DNA from: DASVXQ01 sp046727955
GTDB lineage: Bacteria; Actinomycetota; CALGFH01
NCBI GenBank assembly: GCA_046727955.1
Contig: JBKPDO010000304.1
Span: forward strand, 1-52,760
Direction of reading: 5' to 3'
Length of the DNA stretch: 52,760 nucleotides
Of the stretch, positions 42,945-50,994 are shown piece by piece (the first letter of the stretch is position 1; each line of letters begins with the position of its first letter). Under the pieces are notes generated by a model. The model was given only the letters and a program-made list of their open reading frames with translations, ran no database searches and was not told the origin of the DNA. The translations under genes and the position numbers were made by a program.

Positions 42945-43083
42945 CTTCGGCCAACCCCTTTCGCCTGATGTCCTCGGGAGCTTGCATCAGCCGCTTCATT
43001 CTGTCATGGTCTAGCTACAGATTCACCCACTCTCAATCACAACTGACACAGCTGACGGTCACTAGCGGAGGGGAGGTCTCTCC

Positions 43084-43335
43084 TTGGCTACGAGACAGGC
43101 ACCGGAGCGAGCGCCGGAGCGACCACGCGGGCAGCGGCGACTGCTCACCGTCGCGGAACTGGCGGGGCTGCTGAGCATGACGCCGAACGCGCTCTACTCC
43201 ATGCGCTACAGGGGAGAGGGCCCGAAGTGGGTCCGGACCTCCAAGCGAACGGTGCGCTACCGCCCCGAGGACGTTGACGCCTGGCTCGAGGAGCGCGCCG
43301 CCGCGGCGGCTAGTCAGGCACCTCCCGCCGCCTGA
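43084..43335 (+). CDS. Excisionase-like helix-turn-helix protein
   Basis: An 83-residue protein of the AlpA/excisionase (MerR-like winged HTH) group. The DNA-binding core is LLTVAELAGLLSMTPNALYSM followed by RYRGEGPKWVRTSKRTVRYRPEDVDAWLEE, the standard pattern for small excisionases. The ends are basic (N) and Ala-rich (C). TTG at 43084 follows GGGGAGG. It faces away from the integrase, and probably controls its direction and its own operon with the genes that follow. Confidence 0.85.
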   Translation: MATRQAPERAPERPRGQRRLLTVAELAGLLSMTPNALYSMRYRGEGPKWVRTSKRTVRYRPEDVDAWLEERAAAAASQAPPAA

Positions 43336-43407
43336 CCCCCGACCACCCGCCGCAGCCTGCGCGAGCGAGGACGCCAGGCTGCTTTCCCACCCGAGGAGGT
43401 TCCTCGC

Positions 43408-43749
43408 GTGTCCCTGGACAGCAAGAGCGGCCGGGCGCCGACTCCCGACCGCTCCATGACCCTAGACCAGCCGAGCATAGCACCCAAGCTGGGCGACGGC
43501 CTCTCTTTCCGGCTCAAGGCCGCCGTGTGGGCGTGGCGGCTCCGCGTCCCCCGCGGCTCGGCAGGCCACCGCTACCTGGCCGCGCTCGAGCGCCAGCTCG
43601 CCGCCCACACCGCCCGCAACTTGGAGGCCATGCGCCGCGACGGCTGGCCGCCCGAGGAGGCGGAAGCCGCGGCGCGCGAATGGCTCCGCGACCTCGCCGA
43701 CACCGCCGCCCGCATCGCGCTCGGCCACACCAGGGAGGCTCCCAGGTGA
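43408..43749 (+). CDS. Hypothetical element protein (113 aa)
   Basis: An unknown, probably helical protein. After a Pro/Ser-rich first 30 residues comes FRLKAAVWAWRLRVPRG and a long amphipathic helix (YLAALERQLAAHTARNLEAMRR). No known motif. The GTG start follows GAGGAGG, and its stop overlaps the start of the primase gene (GTGA), so the two are translationally coupled. It may be a replication accessory or regulator, but there is no direct evidence. Confidence 0.65.
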   Translation: MSLDSKSGRAPTPDRSMTLDQPSIAPKLGDGLSFRLKAAVWAWRLRVPRGSAGHRYLAALERQLAAHTARNLEAMRRDGWPPEEAEAAAREWLRDLADTAARIALGHTREAPR

Positions 43750-45851
43750 CCCCGCTCGAGCGGGTCCAGGACGCGTTGCGCGGTCACGGGTCGCGCCGGT
43801 CGGGGCCGAGCGGGTGGACCTGCCCCGCCCACGACGACCGCCAGGCGAGCCTGTCCGTCGCGGCGGGCACGGACGGCAAGGTCATCATCAACTGCCATGC
43901 CGAGTGTCGCCCGGAGGCGGTCCTCGCCGCGCTCGGCCTCGAGTGGGCTGACCTGTTCCCCCAACCCGAGGTTGGCACGCGGCTGCCCCGCGCGATCGTG
44001 GCGACCTACCCGTATGTGGACGAGCGCGGCCGGCCGCTGTTCGAGGTGGTCCGGTTCGCTCCCAAGGACTTCCGGCAGCGCCGCAGCGACGGCCACGGCG
44101 GGTGGATCTGGAACCTCCAAGGCACCCGCCGGGTCCTGTACCGCCTGCCCCGCGTCCTCGACGCGGTCGCCCTGCGCAAGACCATCTACGTCGTCGAGGG
44201 CGAGAAAGACGTGCACAGCCTCGAGCAGGCCGGCGCGGTCGCCACGTGCAACCCGATGGGCGCCGGGAAGTGGCACGGCGACTACGCCCAGGCGCTCGCC
44301 GGCGCCAGCGTCGTGGTAGTCAGCGACCGAGACGACGCGGGACGCCGGCATGCCCGCACGGTCGCCGCCAGCCTCACCCGCGTGGGCTGCGCCGTCCAGG
44401 TCGTCGAGCCAGCCGAGGGGAAAGACGCCACCGACCACCTCGCCGGCCACACCCTCGACGAGTTCATCCCCGTCGACCTTGACGGCCCGCCACCGGCCTC
44501 GGGCGGTGGCGGGACCATCGCCGACCTGCTCGAGGTCATGAGCGGCTACCTGCACCTCGACGACCCCGACCACATCCTGTTCGCGCTCGCCGTCGCCACC
44601 TCCGCCGAACTAGAAGGCCCACCAGTGTGGGGCATGCTCGTCGGCGCTCCCTCCGGCGGCAAGACCGAGGCGATCGAGGTCCTCAAGGACCGCGCCGTCC
44701 ACCTTGACGAGCTGACCGCGGCGGGCCTGCTGTCCTGGCAGCCCGCCAAACCCCCGAGGCCGACTGGCGCACTCATCCGCCTCGGCGCCCGGGGGCTCCT
44801 CACGATCGGGGATCTGTCCACCCTGGTCGCCAGCACCGACCGCAGCGGCTCGGCGCGCGAGCAGCTCTTTGCGAACCTGCGCCGCATCTACGACGGGTCG
44901 CTCGTGCGCGACCTCGGCAACGCGCCCGGCCCGCTGTACTGGGAAGGCCGCGCCACGATCCTGGCCGGCTGCACGCCCGCGATCGACCGCTACGCCGCCT
45001 ACGCCGACCAGCTCGGCCCCCGCTTCCTGTACTTCCGGCTCCGGGCCGCCACAACCGCCGCCGAGCGGGCGCGGCAACGCAAGGTCCGCGACACCGCCGG
45101 CACGCTGGAGGAGCGGCGCAAGGAGGCCCGGCGGCTGGCCGGCGAGATCGTCCACCACGCCGCGGAGCGCGCCCGGTCGCTGGAGCTGCCCGAGCCGATG
45201 ACGGAGGCGATCTTCGACGCCGCCTACGTCACCACGCTCGGCCGAGCCAGCGTCCCACGCTACGGGTTCGGCAAGCGGGAGATCGACGGGCTGCCCGTCG
45301 TGGAGTCCACGCCCCGCGTGACCGGGCAGCTCCTCATGCTCGCGCGGTGCGCGCTCGCCCTTGGCCTGGACGAGCCTGGCGCGCTCGCGCTGTGCTGCCG
45401 TGTCGCGCTCGACTCCATGCCGGAGGTCCGCCGGCGTGCGCTCGAGGAGCTGGCCGGCGGCGAGCTGCTGACCGGCCGGGAGGTCGCCCGTCGGGTCCAG
45501 TGCCACCCGACCGTGGGCTTGCGGACGCTCGAGGACCTGGAGGCGATCGGGATCGTGGCCGCCGAGCGGGACGGCGACGACGGCGACGAGGACCCGGGCG
45601 GCGGCTTCCCGACACCGACGGTCTGGCACCTGTCCGGCCCGGACGCCCCGATGGTTGCGTCCGTTATGGCTGGCCAGCCTGTACACGAAGTTGACAACAC
45701 ATCCCCCCCTCCCCCCCTCGTTAGAGGGGAGAATCCGGACATACCGAGCGACGGGCAGGGGCAAAGTCAACTTCGTGTACAGGGCGCACCCGACGGCCGG
45801 CTGCTCGACCCCGGCCCGAGCCTCGATGATCTGGCGAGGTGGACCCGATGA
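43746..45851 (+). CDS. Primase-helicase (zinc finger, Toprim, P-loop ATPase)
   Basis: A 701-residue replication protein. The N-terminal zinc finger has C26, H29, C50 and C54 (WTCPAHDD, INCHAEC). A Toprim domain follows (about 145-235) with E151 in YVVEGEKD and the acidic triad in VSDRDDAGRRHA. A P-loop ATPase comes next (GAPSGGKT at about 300-307) and a winged-helix-like C-terminus. Such proteins start replication of integrative elements and satellites. GTG at 43746 is coupled to the gene before. Codons about 644-680 consist of an inverted-repeat insertion, which the frame tolerates. The stop overlaps the SWIM pseudogene (ATGA). Confidence 0.88.
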   Translation: MTPLERVQDALRGHGSRRSGPSGWTCPAHDDRQASLSVAAGTDGKVIINCHAECRPEAVLAALGLEWADLFPQPEVGTRLPRAIVATYPYVDERGRPLFEVVRFAPKDFRQRRSDGHGGWIWNLQGTRRVLYRLPRVLDAVALRKTIYVVEGEKDVHSLEQAGAVATCNPMGAGKWHGDYAQALAGASVVVVSDRDDAGRRHARTVAASLTRVGCAVQVVEPAEGKDATDHLAGHTLDEFIPVDLDGPPPASGGGGTIADLLEVMSGYLHLDDPDHILFALAVATSAELEGPPVWGMLVGAPSGGKTEAIEVLKDRAVHLDELTAAGLLSWQPAKPPRPTGALIRLGARGLLTIGDLSTLVASTDRSGSAREQLFANLRRIYDGSLVRDLGNAPGPLYWEGRATILAGCTPAIDRYAAYADQLGPRFLYFRLRAATTAAERARQRKVRDTAGTLEERRKEARRLAGEIVHHAAERARSLELPEPMTEAIFDAAYVTTLGRASVPRYGFGKREIDGLPVVESTPRVTGQLLMLARCALALGLDEPGALALCCRVALDSMPEVRRRALEELAGGELLTGREVARRVQCHPTVGLRTLEDLEAIGIVAAERDGDDGDEDPGGGFPTPTVWHLSGPDAPMVASVMAGQPVHEVDNTSPPPPLVRGENPDIPSDGQGQSQLRVQGAPDGRLLDPGPSLDDLARWTR
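45678..45783. repeat. 106-bp site bounded by an 18-bp perfect inverted repeat, inside the primase gene
   Basis: CCTGTACACGAAGTTGAC (45678-45695) is repeated inverted as GTCAACTTCGTGTACAGG (45766-45783). The loop contains a C-rich run and a smaller hairpin CCCCTC-GTTA-GAGGGG. The site can form a long nested stem on one DNA strand. It is in frame with the gene and lies near its 3' end. Confidence 0.9.
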
Positions 45852-46175
45852 TCCGCGAGCCGCTCGAGGCGAAGGCCGCCCGCCTGCTCGCCGCCGGCCG
45901 GCTGACCGTCCTCCAGGTCGATGCGAGGCAGATATCCGCGCGACCTGCGCCGGCGACAGCGGCCAGGAGTGGCGCCTCGGCTGGTAGAAGGGCCGCTGGG
46001 GCTGCCAGTGCCCTGCGGCCAGTTCGGCGGCTCCTACGCCCACCTCCGCGCGCTCCGCCTGGTCGTTGCTGAGCCGGCACCGGACGAGCCCGTCAGCCTG
46101 ACCGCCGAGCGGCTCCGCCGCGAGCAGCGCGAGGCGAGCCACGTCGGCGCCGGCACCTCGAGGAGGTCGGTATGA
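45848..46175 (+). pseudogene. SWIM zinc-finger protein, frameshifted
   Basis: Three pieces in three frames line up: MIREPLEAKAARLLAAGRLTV, then ATCAGDSGQEWRLGW, then CGQFGGSYAHLRALRLVVAEPAP with GCQCP just before it in another frame. Together they resemble the small SWIM proteins (CxC...CxH) often found beside primases of actinobacterial elements. The Cys before His is changed to Tyr (SYAH), so the zinc site is also lost. At least two frameshifts are needed. The start ATG overlaps the primase stop, and the end overlaps the next gene, so it was part of the operon. Confidence 0.7.
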
Positions 46176-46504
46176 GCCCCGGGCGCGCCCAACTCCGCCG
46201 CACAAGAGGATGGCGCAAGCCACCCGGCGCCGTCGTCGTCGCCTGCCCGACCCGCTGGGGCAGCCTCTACAGCGTGGCCGAGCTGGGATGGCAGTTCGCA
46301 GCAGACAGGCCGTGCGCTTTGCCGTCACAGGATTGCAGGGCCACAGCGGCGGGCTATCGTTCTCCCGCAGTGCCGCCCGCCTCCGCTTCTGCTTCGGCTT
46401 CTGCCTCGATGTGTGCGACGCCGCCGGGGCGGCCGGCCCGCAGCCACAGCCCGTACAGCACGGCGGCGATCAGCCCGGCCGAGGCCAGCGACAGGATCGG
46501 GTAG
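46172..46504 (+). pseudogene. DUF4326 gene fragment, 3' end replaced
   Basis: The first 39 or so residues (RTRGWRKPPGAVVVACPTRWG, YSVAELG) match the N-terminus of DUF4326 proteins, which continue for about 60-80 more residues with a Cys-rich end. Here the match stops near 46290, and the open frame runs on antisense through the 3' end of the neighbouring permease. So the element was cut off here. DUF4326 function is unknown; it is typical of phage and element cargo. Confidence 0.6.
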
Positions 46505-47799
46505 CCGCGGCGGACGTTGACGGCCAGGGTGAAGGCGACCACGACCGCGCCGAACAGGTTGACCACCATGCGGAACCGGTCGCCCTGGCGGCGCGAGAAC
46601 CTGGTCATGGCGATCAGCCCGCACAGGAAGCTCACGAACACCGCCACCGCGTAGACCAGCACGAGCTCCTGCTCCTTGCCGCCGGCCAGCAGCAGCACCA
46701 CCGCCGACACACCCAGGTAGACGACCACGCTCCAGTAGGGGGTGTGGTGGTGGTTGGTGCGCCCCAGCGGCTCGGGCAGGATCTCCACCCCGGCGGTCCC
46801 GTGGGCCAGGGCCTTGAGCAGGCCGGGTCCGGCCTGGAACGAGGAGCTGGCCGCGGCCAGCAGCAGCAGCGCGCTGGCGAGCTGGAACAGCAGAAACAGC
46901 ACCCCGCGGCCGACCGCGACCTGGGCGACGTCGGCGATCAGGGTGGAGTCCGGGCGTGGCAGCCCCACGTGCAGCCACACCGCATACCCGGTGATGGCCA
47001 GGGTGAAGCCGCCTTCGATGAAGAAGGTCAGCCACAGGGTGCTGCGGCCGTAGCGGCGCCGGCCAGGGTCGTCGAGCTGGCCGAGCTGCGCGATCGCCGA
47101 GGAGGGCGCCTCCACGCCGGTGGCCAGCGCCATCGCCACCGGGAAGGCCAGCAGCACCGTGAGGGCGGAGACGCCGCCGCCGGTGCCGATGACCGGGGTG
47201 GTGCCGCGGCCGTGGGGGCTGAGGCCGCCCTGGACGATCACCGCCACGCCGACGGCGATGAACGCCGAGGTCATCACGGCAAACACCAGCCGGCCCAGAT
47301 GCCCGAACCAGGTCAGCGCGGCGATGGCGACCAGGATCAGCAGCGCCACCGGGATGCGCCAGGCGGCAAGGCTGGGCAGGGAGGCGATCGCGGCGGAGGC
47401 GGCGGCGGCGACGCTGATGGAGATGGTCAGCACGTAGTCGACGATCAGCGCGCCAAGGGGGATGAACGCGGGGCCCTCACCGAACGCGCCGGCGGTGGCG
47501 GCCACCGCGCCGCCGCCTTCGGGGAAGCGCTGGATGAGCTGGTCGTAGTTGAGCCGGACCACCGCGATGATGAACAGCACCAGGCCCATGGTGAGCAGCA
47601 GCAGGCCAAGGTGGCCGTGCAGGGCGCGCAGGGCGGCCTCGATGGCGTAGGCGACCGAGGAGACCGGGTCGGCCATGACCGCGAACGCAAACGCGAACAG
47701 CAGCGCGCCCCGGGTCGGGGTCGGCGGCCGGCGCCTCGACCTGGACGACGGCCGCCTCGCCGGCCCCTGCCCGCGCGGTCTCGTCCTGGCCCTTCCCAT
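46354..47799 (-). CDS. APC-superfamily permease
   Basis: A 481-residue membrane protein with 11-12 hydrophobic segments. Features include a first helix with MADPVSSVAYAIEAAL, NYDQLIQRFPEGGGAVA after the second helix, LIVDYVLTISISVAAAASA and ALATGVEAPSSAIAQL; this layout places it near amino acid/KimA-like permeases. It ends in an Ala/Glu repeat (EAEAEAEAEA). ATG at 47799 is chosen; upstream codons are Cys/Arg-rich and unlikely. The substrate is unknown, and K+ or amino acids are both possible. It lacks the C-terminal USP-like domain of the related protein at the right end. Confidence 0.85.
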   Translation of the reverse strand: MGRARTRPRGQGPARRPSSRSRRRPPTPTRGALLFAFAFAVMADPVSSVAYAIEAALRALHGHLGLLLLTMGLVLFIIAVVRLNYDQLIQRFPEGGGAVAATAGAFGEGPAFIPLGALIVDYVLTISISVAAAASAAIASLPSLAAWRIPVALLILVAIAALTWFGHLGRLVFAVMTSAFIAVGVAVIVQGGLSPHGRGTTPVIGTGGGVSALTVLLAFPVAMALATGVEAPSSAIAQLGQLDDPGRRRYGRSTLWLTFFIEGGFTLAITGYAVWLHVGLPRPDSTLIADVAQVAVGRGVLFLLFQLASALLLLAAASSSFQAGPGLLKALAHGTAGVEILPEPLGRTNHHHTPYWSVVVYLGVSAVVLLLAGGKEQELVLVYAVAVFVSFLCGLIAMTRFSRRQGDRFRMVVNLFGAVVVAFTLAVNVRRGYPILSLASAGLIAAVLYGLWLRAGRPGGVAHIEAEAEAEAEAGGTAGER

Positions 47800-47955
47800 G
47801 CGATCCACTCCGTGATCCCCCCAGGCGCACGCAGCCGCAAGACAACGCAAAGGGGACGCCGGTTGCCTTGCCGACCAGGCTTCCCGGCGCCCCAACGATG
47901 CTGATCTTAAAGTTGAACGTTCGCGGCATCATAGTTGACCTCGACCTCGGCAACA

Positions 47956-47975
47956 CAAGGCAAGGCAAGGCAAGG
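47956..47975. repeat. CAAGG x4 tandem repeat at a ribosome-binding site
   Basis: Four exact CAAGG copies end in the Shine-Dalgarno sequence (AAGGAG) of the next gene, whose GTG lies at 47984. Copy-number change would alter the leader but not the protein. Confidence 0.8.
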
Positions 47976-47983
47976 AGCGCGTC

Positions 47984-48247
47984 GTGGTAGGCGGGGTGGT
48001 CGCGGTCGGCAGCCGCCTGGTGAGCCCGTCCCCGTCCGCGGCGGGCTGGGGCAGCGCGCTGCTGGTCCTTGGCACCCTGGTCGTGGCCTTCCTGGCGTGC
48101 GTGTGGGTTGGCGATCGGCTGGCGCTGGGTAGCGAGCTCAACAGGTGGCTGGACGAGCTGCTCGGACAGCGGGACGATGGCAAGGCAGGTCAGGGTTGGG
48201 GCCGCGACGCGCCGACCGATCCAGAGGCTCCGGAGGCCCCGAAGTAG
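47984..48247 (+). CDS. Small single-pass membrane protein (87 aa)
   Basis: An unknown protein with one membrane segment (about residues 22-44, GSALLVLGTLVVAFLACVWVG) and a short charged C-terminal tail (SELNRWLDELLGQRDD), which probably lies in the cytoplasm. GTG at 47984 follows AAGGAGCGC. It is divergent from the APC permease gene. It could be a small regulator of a transporter, but the sequence gives no proof. Confidence 0.6.
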   Translation: MVGGVVAVGSRLVSPSPSAAGWGSALLVLGTLVVAFLACVWVGDRLALGSELNRWLDELLGQRDDGKAGQGWGRDAPTDPEAPEAPK

Positions 48248-48435
48248 CGCCCAGAGGCGGGAGGCCGGACGACGCGCCGCCCGCTCCCGCGAACCCGGTC
48301 GGGCGGCCGATGTCGCGGCCGGGGTCTGGTGGGGTCTGGTGACCGCGGCGGGTCTGGGTTACCCTGCCAGCAGGTGTGCCGGGAAGCCTGGTCGGCGCTT
48401 GTTCACCTCCTGACCGGGGAGGTCGCGCGACGACC

Positions 48436-48963
48436 ATGTCCGACCACCAGCCCCTCGCGGCCCTCCCGTTTCCGTACCCGTCGCTGACGGCGCGGCTGCG
48501 GCCGCCCGGGGCGGTGCGCGCGGTCCTGCATGACCGGATCGCGCTGGCCTGGGCCCACAAGCCCGTCCGGCTCCGGCATGCCGGCTACATTCGGGGCTGG
48601 CGGGGCTGGCTCGGGGTCGCGCTGCTGCGCGCTCGTGTGGCGCTGCTGGCCCTGCCGAGCATCACGGCCAGCACGACCTCAAGCGGCGGCCTGTCAGGGG
48701 CCGGCGGGGCCGGGGGCGGCGGGGGCGAGTGGGTGGCACTGCTACCGGCCGTGGTCTGCACGCTGGCCATCGTCGCGCTGTTCCTGGCGCCGGTCTGGCT
48801 GCCTGGCTGGCGGCGCTGGCGCGCCGTGCGGCGCCGGCGGCGGTGGGCTCGCGGCAGCACTGCCGAGCAGGCAGCACAGCGGTTTGCCGAGGCCGTCGCG
48901 CGCGGCGACTTCCAGACGGCCGAAACCGAGGCTGAGCGGCTCCTGAACCTGAACCGCAGATAG
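48436..48963 (+). CDS. Hypothetical membrane protein (175 aa)
   Basis: An unknown protein. The first 90 residues are basic with weak hydrophobic segments. A Gly/Ser-rich linker (GGLSGAGGAGGGGG) leads to one good membrane segment (VALLPAVVCTLAIVALFLAPVWL). After a strongly basic stretch (RRWRAVRRRRRW) comes a short helical domain (AAQRFAEAVARGDFQTAETE) that resembles a tetratricopeptide helix pair. ATG at 48436 has a ribosome site (GGGGAGG) slightly far away. It lies in a group of three plus-strand unknown genes between two transporter loci. Confidence 0.55.
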   Translation: MSDHQPLAALPFPYPSLTARLRPPGAVRAVLHDRIALAWAHKPVRLRHAGYIRGWRGWLGVALLRARVALLALPSITASTTSSGGLSGAGGAGGGGGEWVALLPAVVCTLAIVALFLAPVWLPGWRRWRAVRRRRRWARGSTAEQAAQRFAEAVARGDFQTAETEAERLLNLNRR

Positions 48964-49060
48964 GAGATCGACAGGGCAGCCAGAGGGCAGCCAGCCGCGC
49001 AGAGAGCAAGGCGACCGGCGGCCACAGCCATGGCGCGAACCGCGGCGGAAGGGAGCGGCA

Positions 49061-49528
49061 GTGCGGGCAAGCGACAGGGGTGCCGGCCGAGAGACGGTGC
49101 GGGTGAAGGTGAACTCGACCCAGGCGCTGGTGCTGGGCTTTGCCCTGCTGGCGTGGGTCAGCCTGCTGGTGATCCTGGTCGCGGCGCCGGATATCTACCG
49201 CCACACCCTGACGCTGCCGGCCGGCCAGCACGATCCGGCCGCGGTCGCCGTCGTGGCCTTCTTGGCGGCGCTCACCGCGCTCCTCGCGCTGCTGGCGGTC
49301 GGCGTGGTGCGCCGCTGGCGCTGGACCTTCTGGCTGGTCCTGGTCGCCTTTCTGGCCGGCGTGCTGCGCGTGCCGGTGGCGGCCTTGCAGCTGGCTGGGG
49401 TACTGGCGGCTGCCGACCCTGCCTGGTATGTCCTGCTCCAGGGGCTCATCGGCGTGGTGCAGGTCGCCATCGCGCTGGCGATGCTCGTCGGCTACCGCCG
49501 CGCAGGTGTCTGGGGAGCGTTCAGATGA
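49061..49528 (+). CDS. Hypothetical four-helix membrane protein (155 aa)
   Basis: An unknown membrane protein with four hydrophobic segments (about 24-44, 62-84, 88-112 and 122-146) and short loops. The N-terminal 20 residues are polar and may not be translated if a GTG further in (near 49097) is used. There is no recognisable family motif. A GGAAGGGAG sequence lies before the GTG at 49061. It is followed by a 257-base gap without a clear gene and then by the transposase remnant. Confidence 0.55.
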   Translation: MRASDRGAGRETVRVKVNSTQALVLGFALLAWVSLLVILVAAPDIYRHTLTLPAGQHDPAAVAVVAFLAALTALLALLAVGVVRRWRWTFWLVLVAFLAGVLRVPVAALQLAGVLAAADPAWYVLLQGLIGVVQVAIALAMLVGYRRAGVWGAFR

Positions 49529-49785
49529 GCTGCTCACCTGCGCTGCTCGCGCTGGTCGGCCAGGAGGCCTCGGCGGTCGTGGGTGAGGGCAACAAGCGCA
49601 ACCGGGGCTATCGTAGGACGGCGTCGCCGACACGGCCCCGTGCCCGGGTCGGTGTCGCCAGGGGCAAGGTGGACCGGCCCCGGTGCGACCGCTCTACACG
49701 GTTCTGCGGGAACGAGGGACGTGTGCTAGCCGTCTGACAGAATCCGGCTGGCGTTGATGGGCGGCGTTGGCGGTCGGGTGGCGTG

Positions 49786-50162
49786 GTGCGGCGGGAGTGG
49801 ACGCCAGAGGCGTCAGCTGATCGACTGCTGGACGCTGGTTGAAGACGACTGGCGGCTGGTCGGCAACAAGACCGGCGCGACGCGGCTCGGATTCAGCCTG
49901 ATGCTGAAGTATTTCGATCCGGAGGGCCGCTTCCCCGCCATGCCGGCGAACTTCCAAGCGTCGCGGTCGACTACGTTGCCGGCCAGCTTAAGGTCGACCC
50001 AGGGGTGTTCGGCGCCGACGACTGGTCGGGCCGGTCGATCAACAGCGACCGGGCGCAGATCCGCCGGGCACGCGGGTTTCGGGAAGCACCGTCGGGGATG
50101 AGGACAAGCTCGCCGTTTGGCTGGCCGAGGAGGTCTGCCCGGTCGAGCTGGTGGGGCAGGTG
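49786..50162 (+). pseudogene. Tn3-family transposase N-terminus (DUF4158), multiply frameshifted
   Basis: Fragments in different frames follow the order of an actinobacterial Tn3-type transposase N-terminus: VRREWTPE, then LIDCWTLVEDDWRLVGNKTG and ATRLGFSLMLKYFDPEGRFP, then VAVDYVAGQLKVDPGVF and DDWSGRSIN with AQIRR and GFREA, then VGDEDKLAVWLAEEVCPVEL. At least three frameshifts separate them. Only about 125 of the roughly 1000 residues remain; the catalytic DDE domain is gone. No resolvase or inverted terminal repeat was found. It shows past transposon activity at this accessory region. Confidence 0.75.
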
Positions 50163-50169
50163 GGAGGGC

Positions 50170-50994
50170 TCATTGCCTGCGCTCACCGTCGCGGGCCGGG
50201 CCGGTCGCGGCGAGGGTGTCGGCGACGGTGGCAAGGGCGAGCCGGGTGAGCCGCGACATGTGAGACATGTGAGGGGTGTGGCTGCGGATCACGATGAGGC
50301 AGTCGACGGGGTGCCCGCGGTGGACCAGGTCGAAGACCACGCCGCGCTCGGGCATCCGCCACCGCACCAGCCCCTCGCCGACGAGCAGGTGCTCCCGCGC
50401 CAGCGTGCGACCCTGCTCGTCGAGGTGGAGCAGGTCGCTGGTGTCAAGTGGCACGCCCGGGTCGCCGGCGTCGGCGATGGTCAGCATGCCGGCGTGGCTG
50501 GTTCGCTGGATCGCGACGCGGCGGGCGTCCAGGAGCTGGCGGATGCGTTCGGCGGCGATCTGGTCGGCGTCCTGGCCGTTGGCGGCGGCCTGCGCGACCG
50601 TGTTGAGCAGGCCGAGCAGCCCGGCGTGCTCGTCGGCGGCGAGGGTGAGGTGCCGCCGGCCGCGGCCGGCCAGGCCGGCGGCAAGCCCGGTCGCCAGCAG
50701 CAGTGCGACGGTGATGACCTGGGCGGGCGAGTCGATGACCAGCGAATGGTAGGGCGTGGTGAGGAAAAAGTCGTAGGAAAGGGCGGCGGCGATAGCGGTG
50801 AACAGCCCGGCCGCTCGGCCGCCGACCGCGGCGGTGACCACGACCGTGGCCAGGTAGACGATGGTGACGTTCTCCAGGCCGATGGTGCGGCGGAACGGTT
50901 CGATGAGGATGCCGATCAGCAGGCTGGCGGCGACGCCGCCCGCGGCCCACCCGACACCCGCACCGTTGATCTGCCGGGTCAGCTTCGTGTCCAT
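50170..50994 (-). CDS. KdpD-like DUF4118 membrane protein
   Basis: A 274-residue protein with the four-helix DUF4118 membrane domain of KdpD (about 15-110): IVYLATVVVTAAVGGRAAG, AAALSYDFFLTTPYHSLVI. The following 150 residues look like the GAF-like part of KdpD (LLGLLNTVAQAAANGQDADQIAAER). The histidine kinase part and the Usp/KdpD N-terminal part are absent, so it cannot phosphorylate a regulator. ATG at 50994 overlaps the end of the receiver gene by 16 bases. It is the third gene of an operon with a KimA-like permease, which suggests sensing for potassium uptake. Confidence 0.82.
   Translation of the reverse strand: MDTKLTRQINGAGVGWAAGGVAASLLIGILIEPFRRTIGLENVTIVYLATVVVTAAVGGRAAGLFTAIAAALSYDFFLTTPYHSLVIDSPAQVITVALLLATGLAAGLAGRGRRHLTLAADEHAGLLGLLNTVAQAAANGQDADQIAAERIRQLLDARRVAIQRTSHAGMLTIADAGDPGVPLDTSDLLHLDEQGRTLAREHLLVGEGLVRWRMPERGVVFDLVHRGHPVDCLIVIRSHTPHMSHMSRLTRLALATVADTLAATGPARDGERRQ

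Larger units (their letters stand above)
41466..46340. mobile_element. Small integrative element with primase, partly decayed
   Basis: From the tRNA fragment at 41466 the interval carries a tyrosine integrase, excisionase-like HTH, a small unknown protein, a primase-helicase with an inverted-repeat site, a SWIM zinc-finger pseudogene and a truncated DUF4326 gene. The left end is set by the tRNA fragment. The right end is not visible as an att repeat; the DUF4326 match stops near 46290 and a chromosomal-type permease begins at 46354, so the right part seems deleted. No conjugation or capsid gene is present. Confidence 0.75.

Noticed and set aside
46354..47799. KUP-type potassium transporter
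   Set aside because: The helix layout and motifs fit the broader APC group, but the long KUP C-terminus is absent and the key motifs are not clear, so only the superfamily is named.
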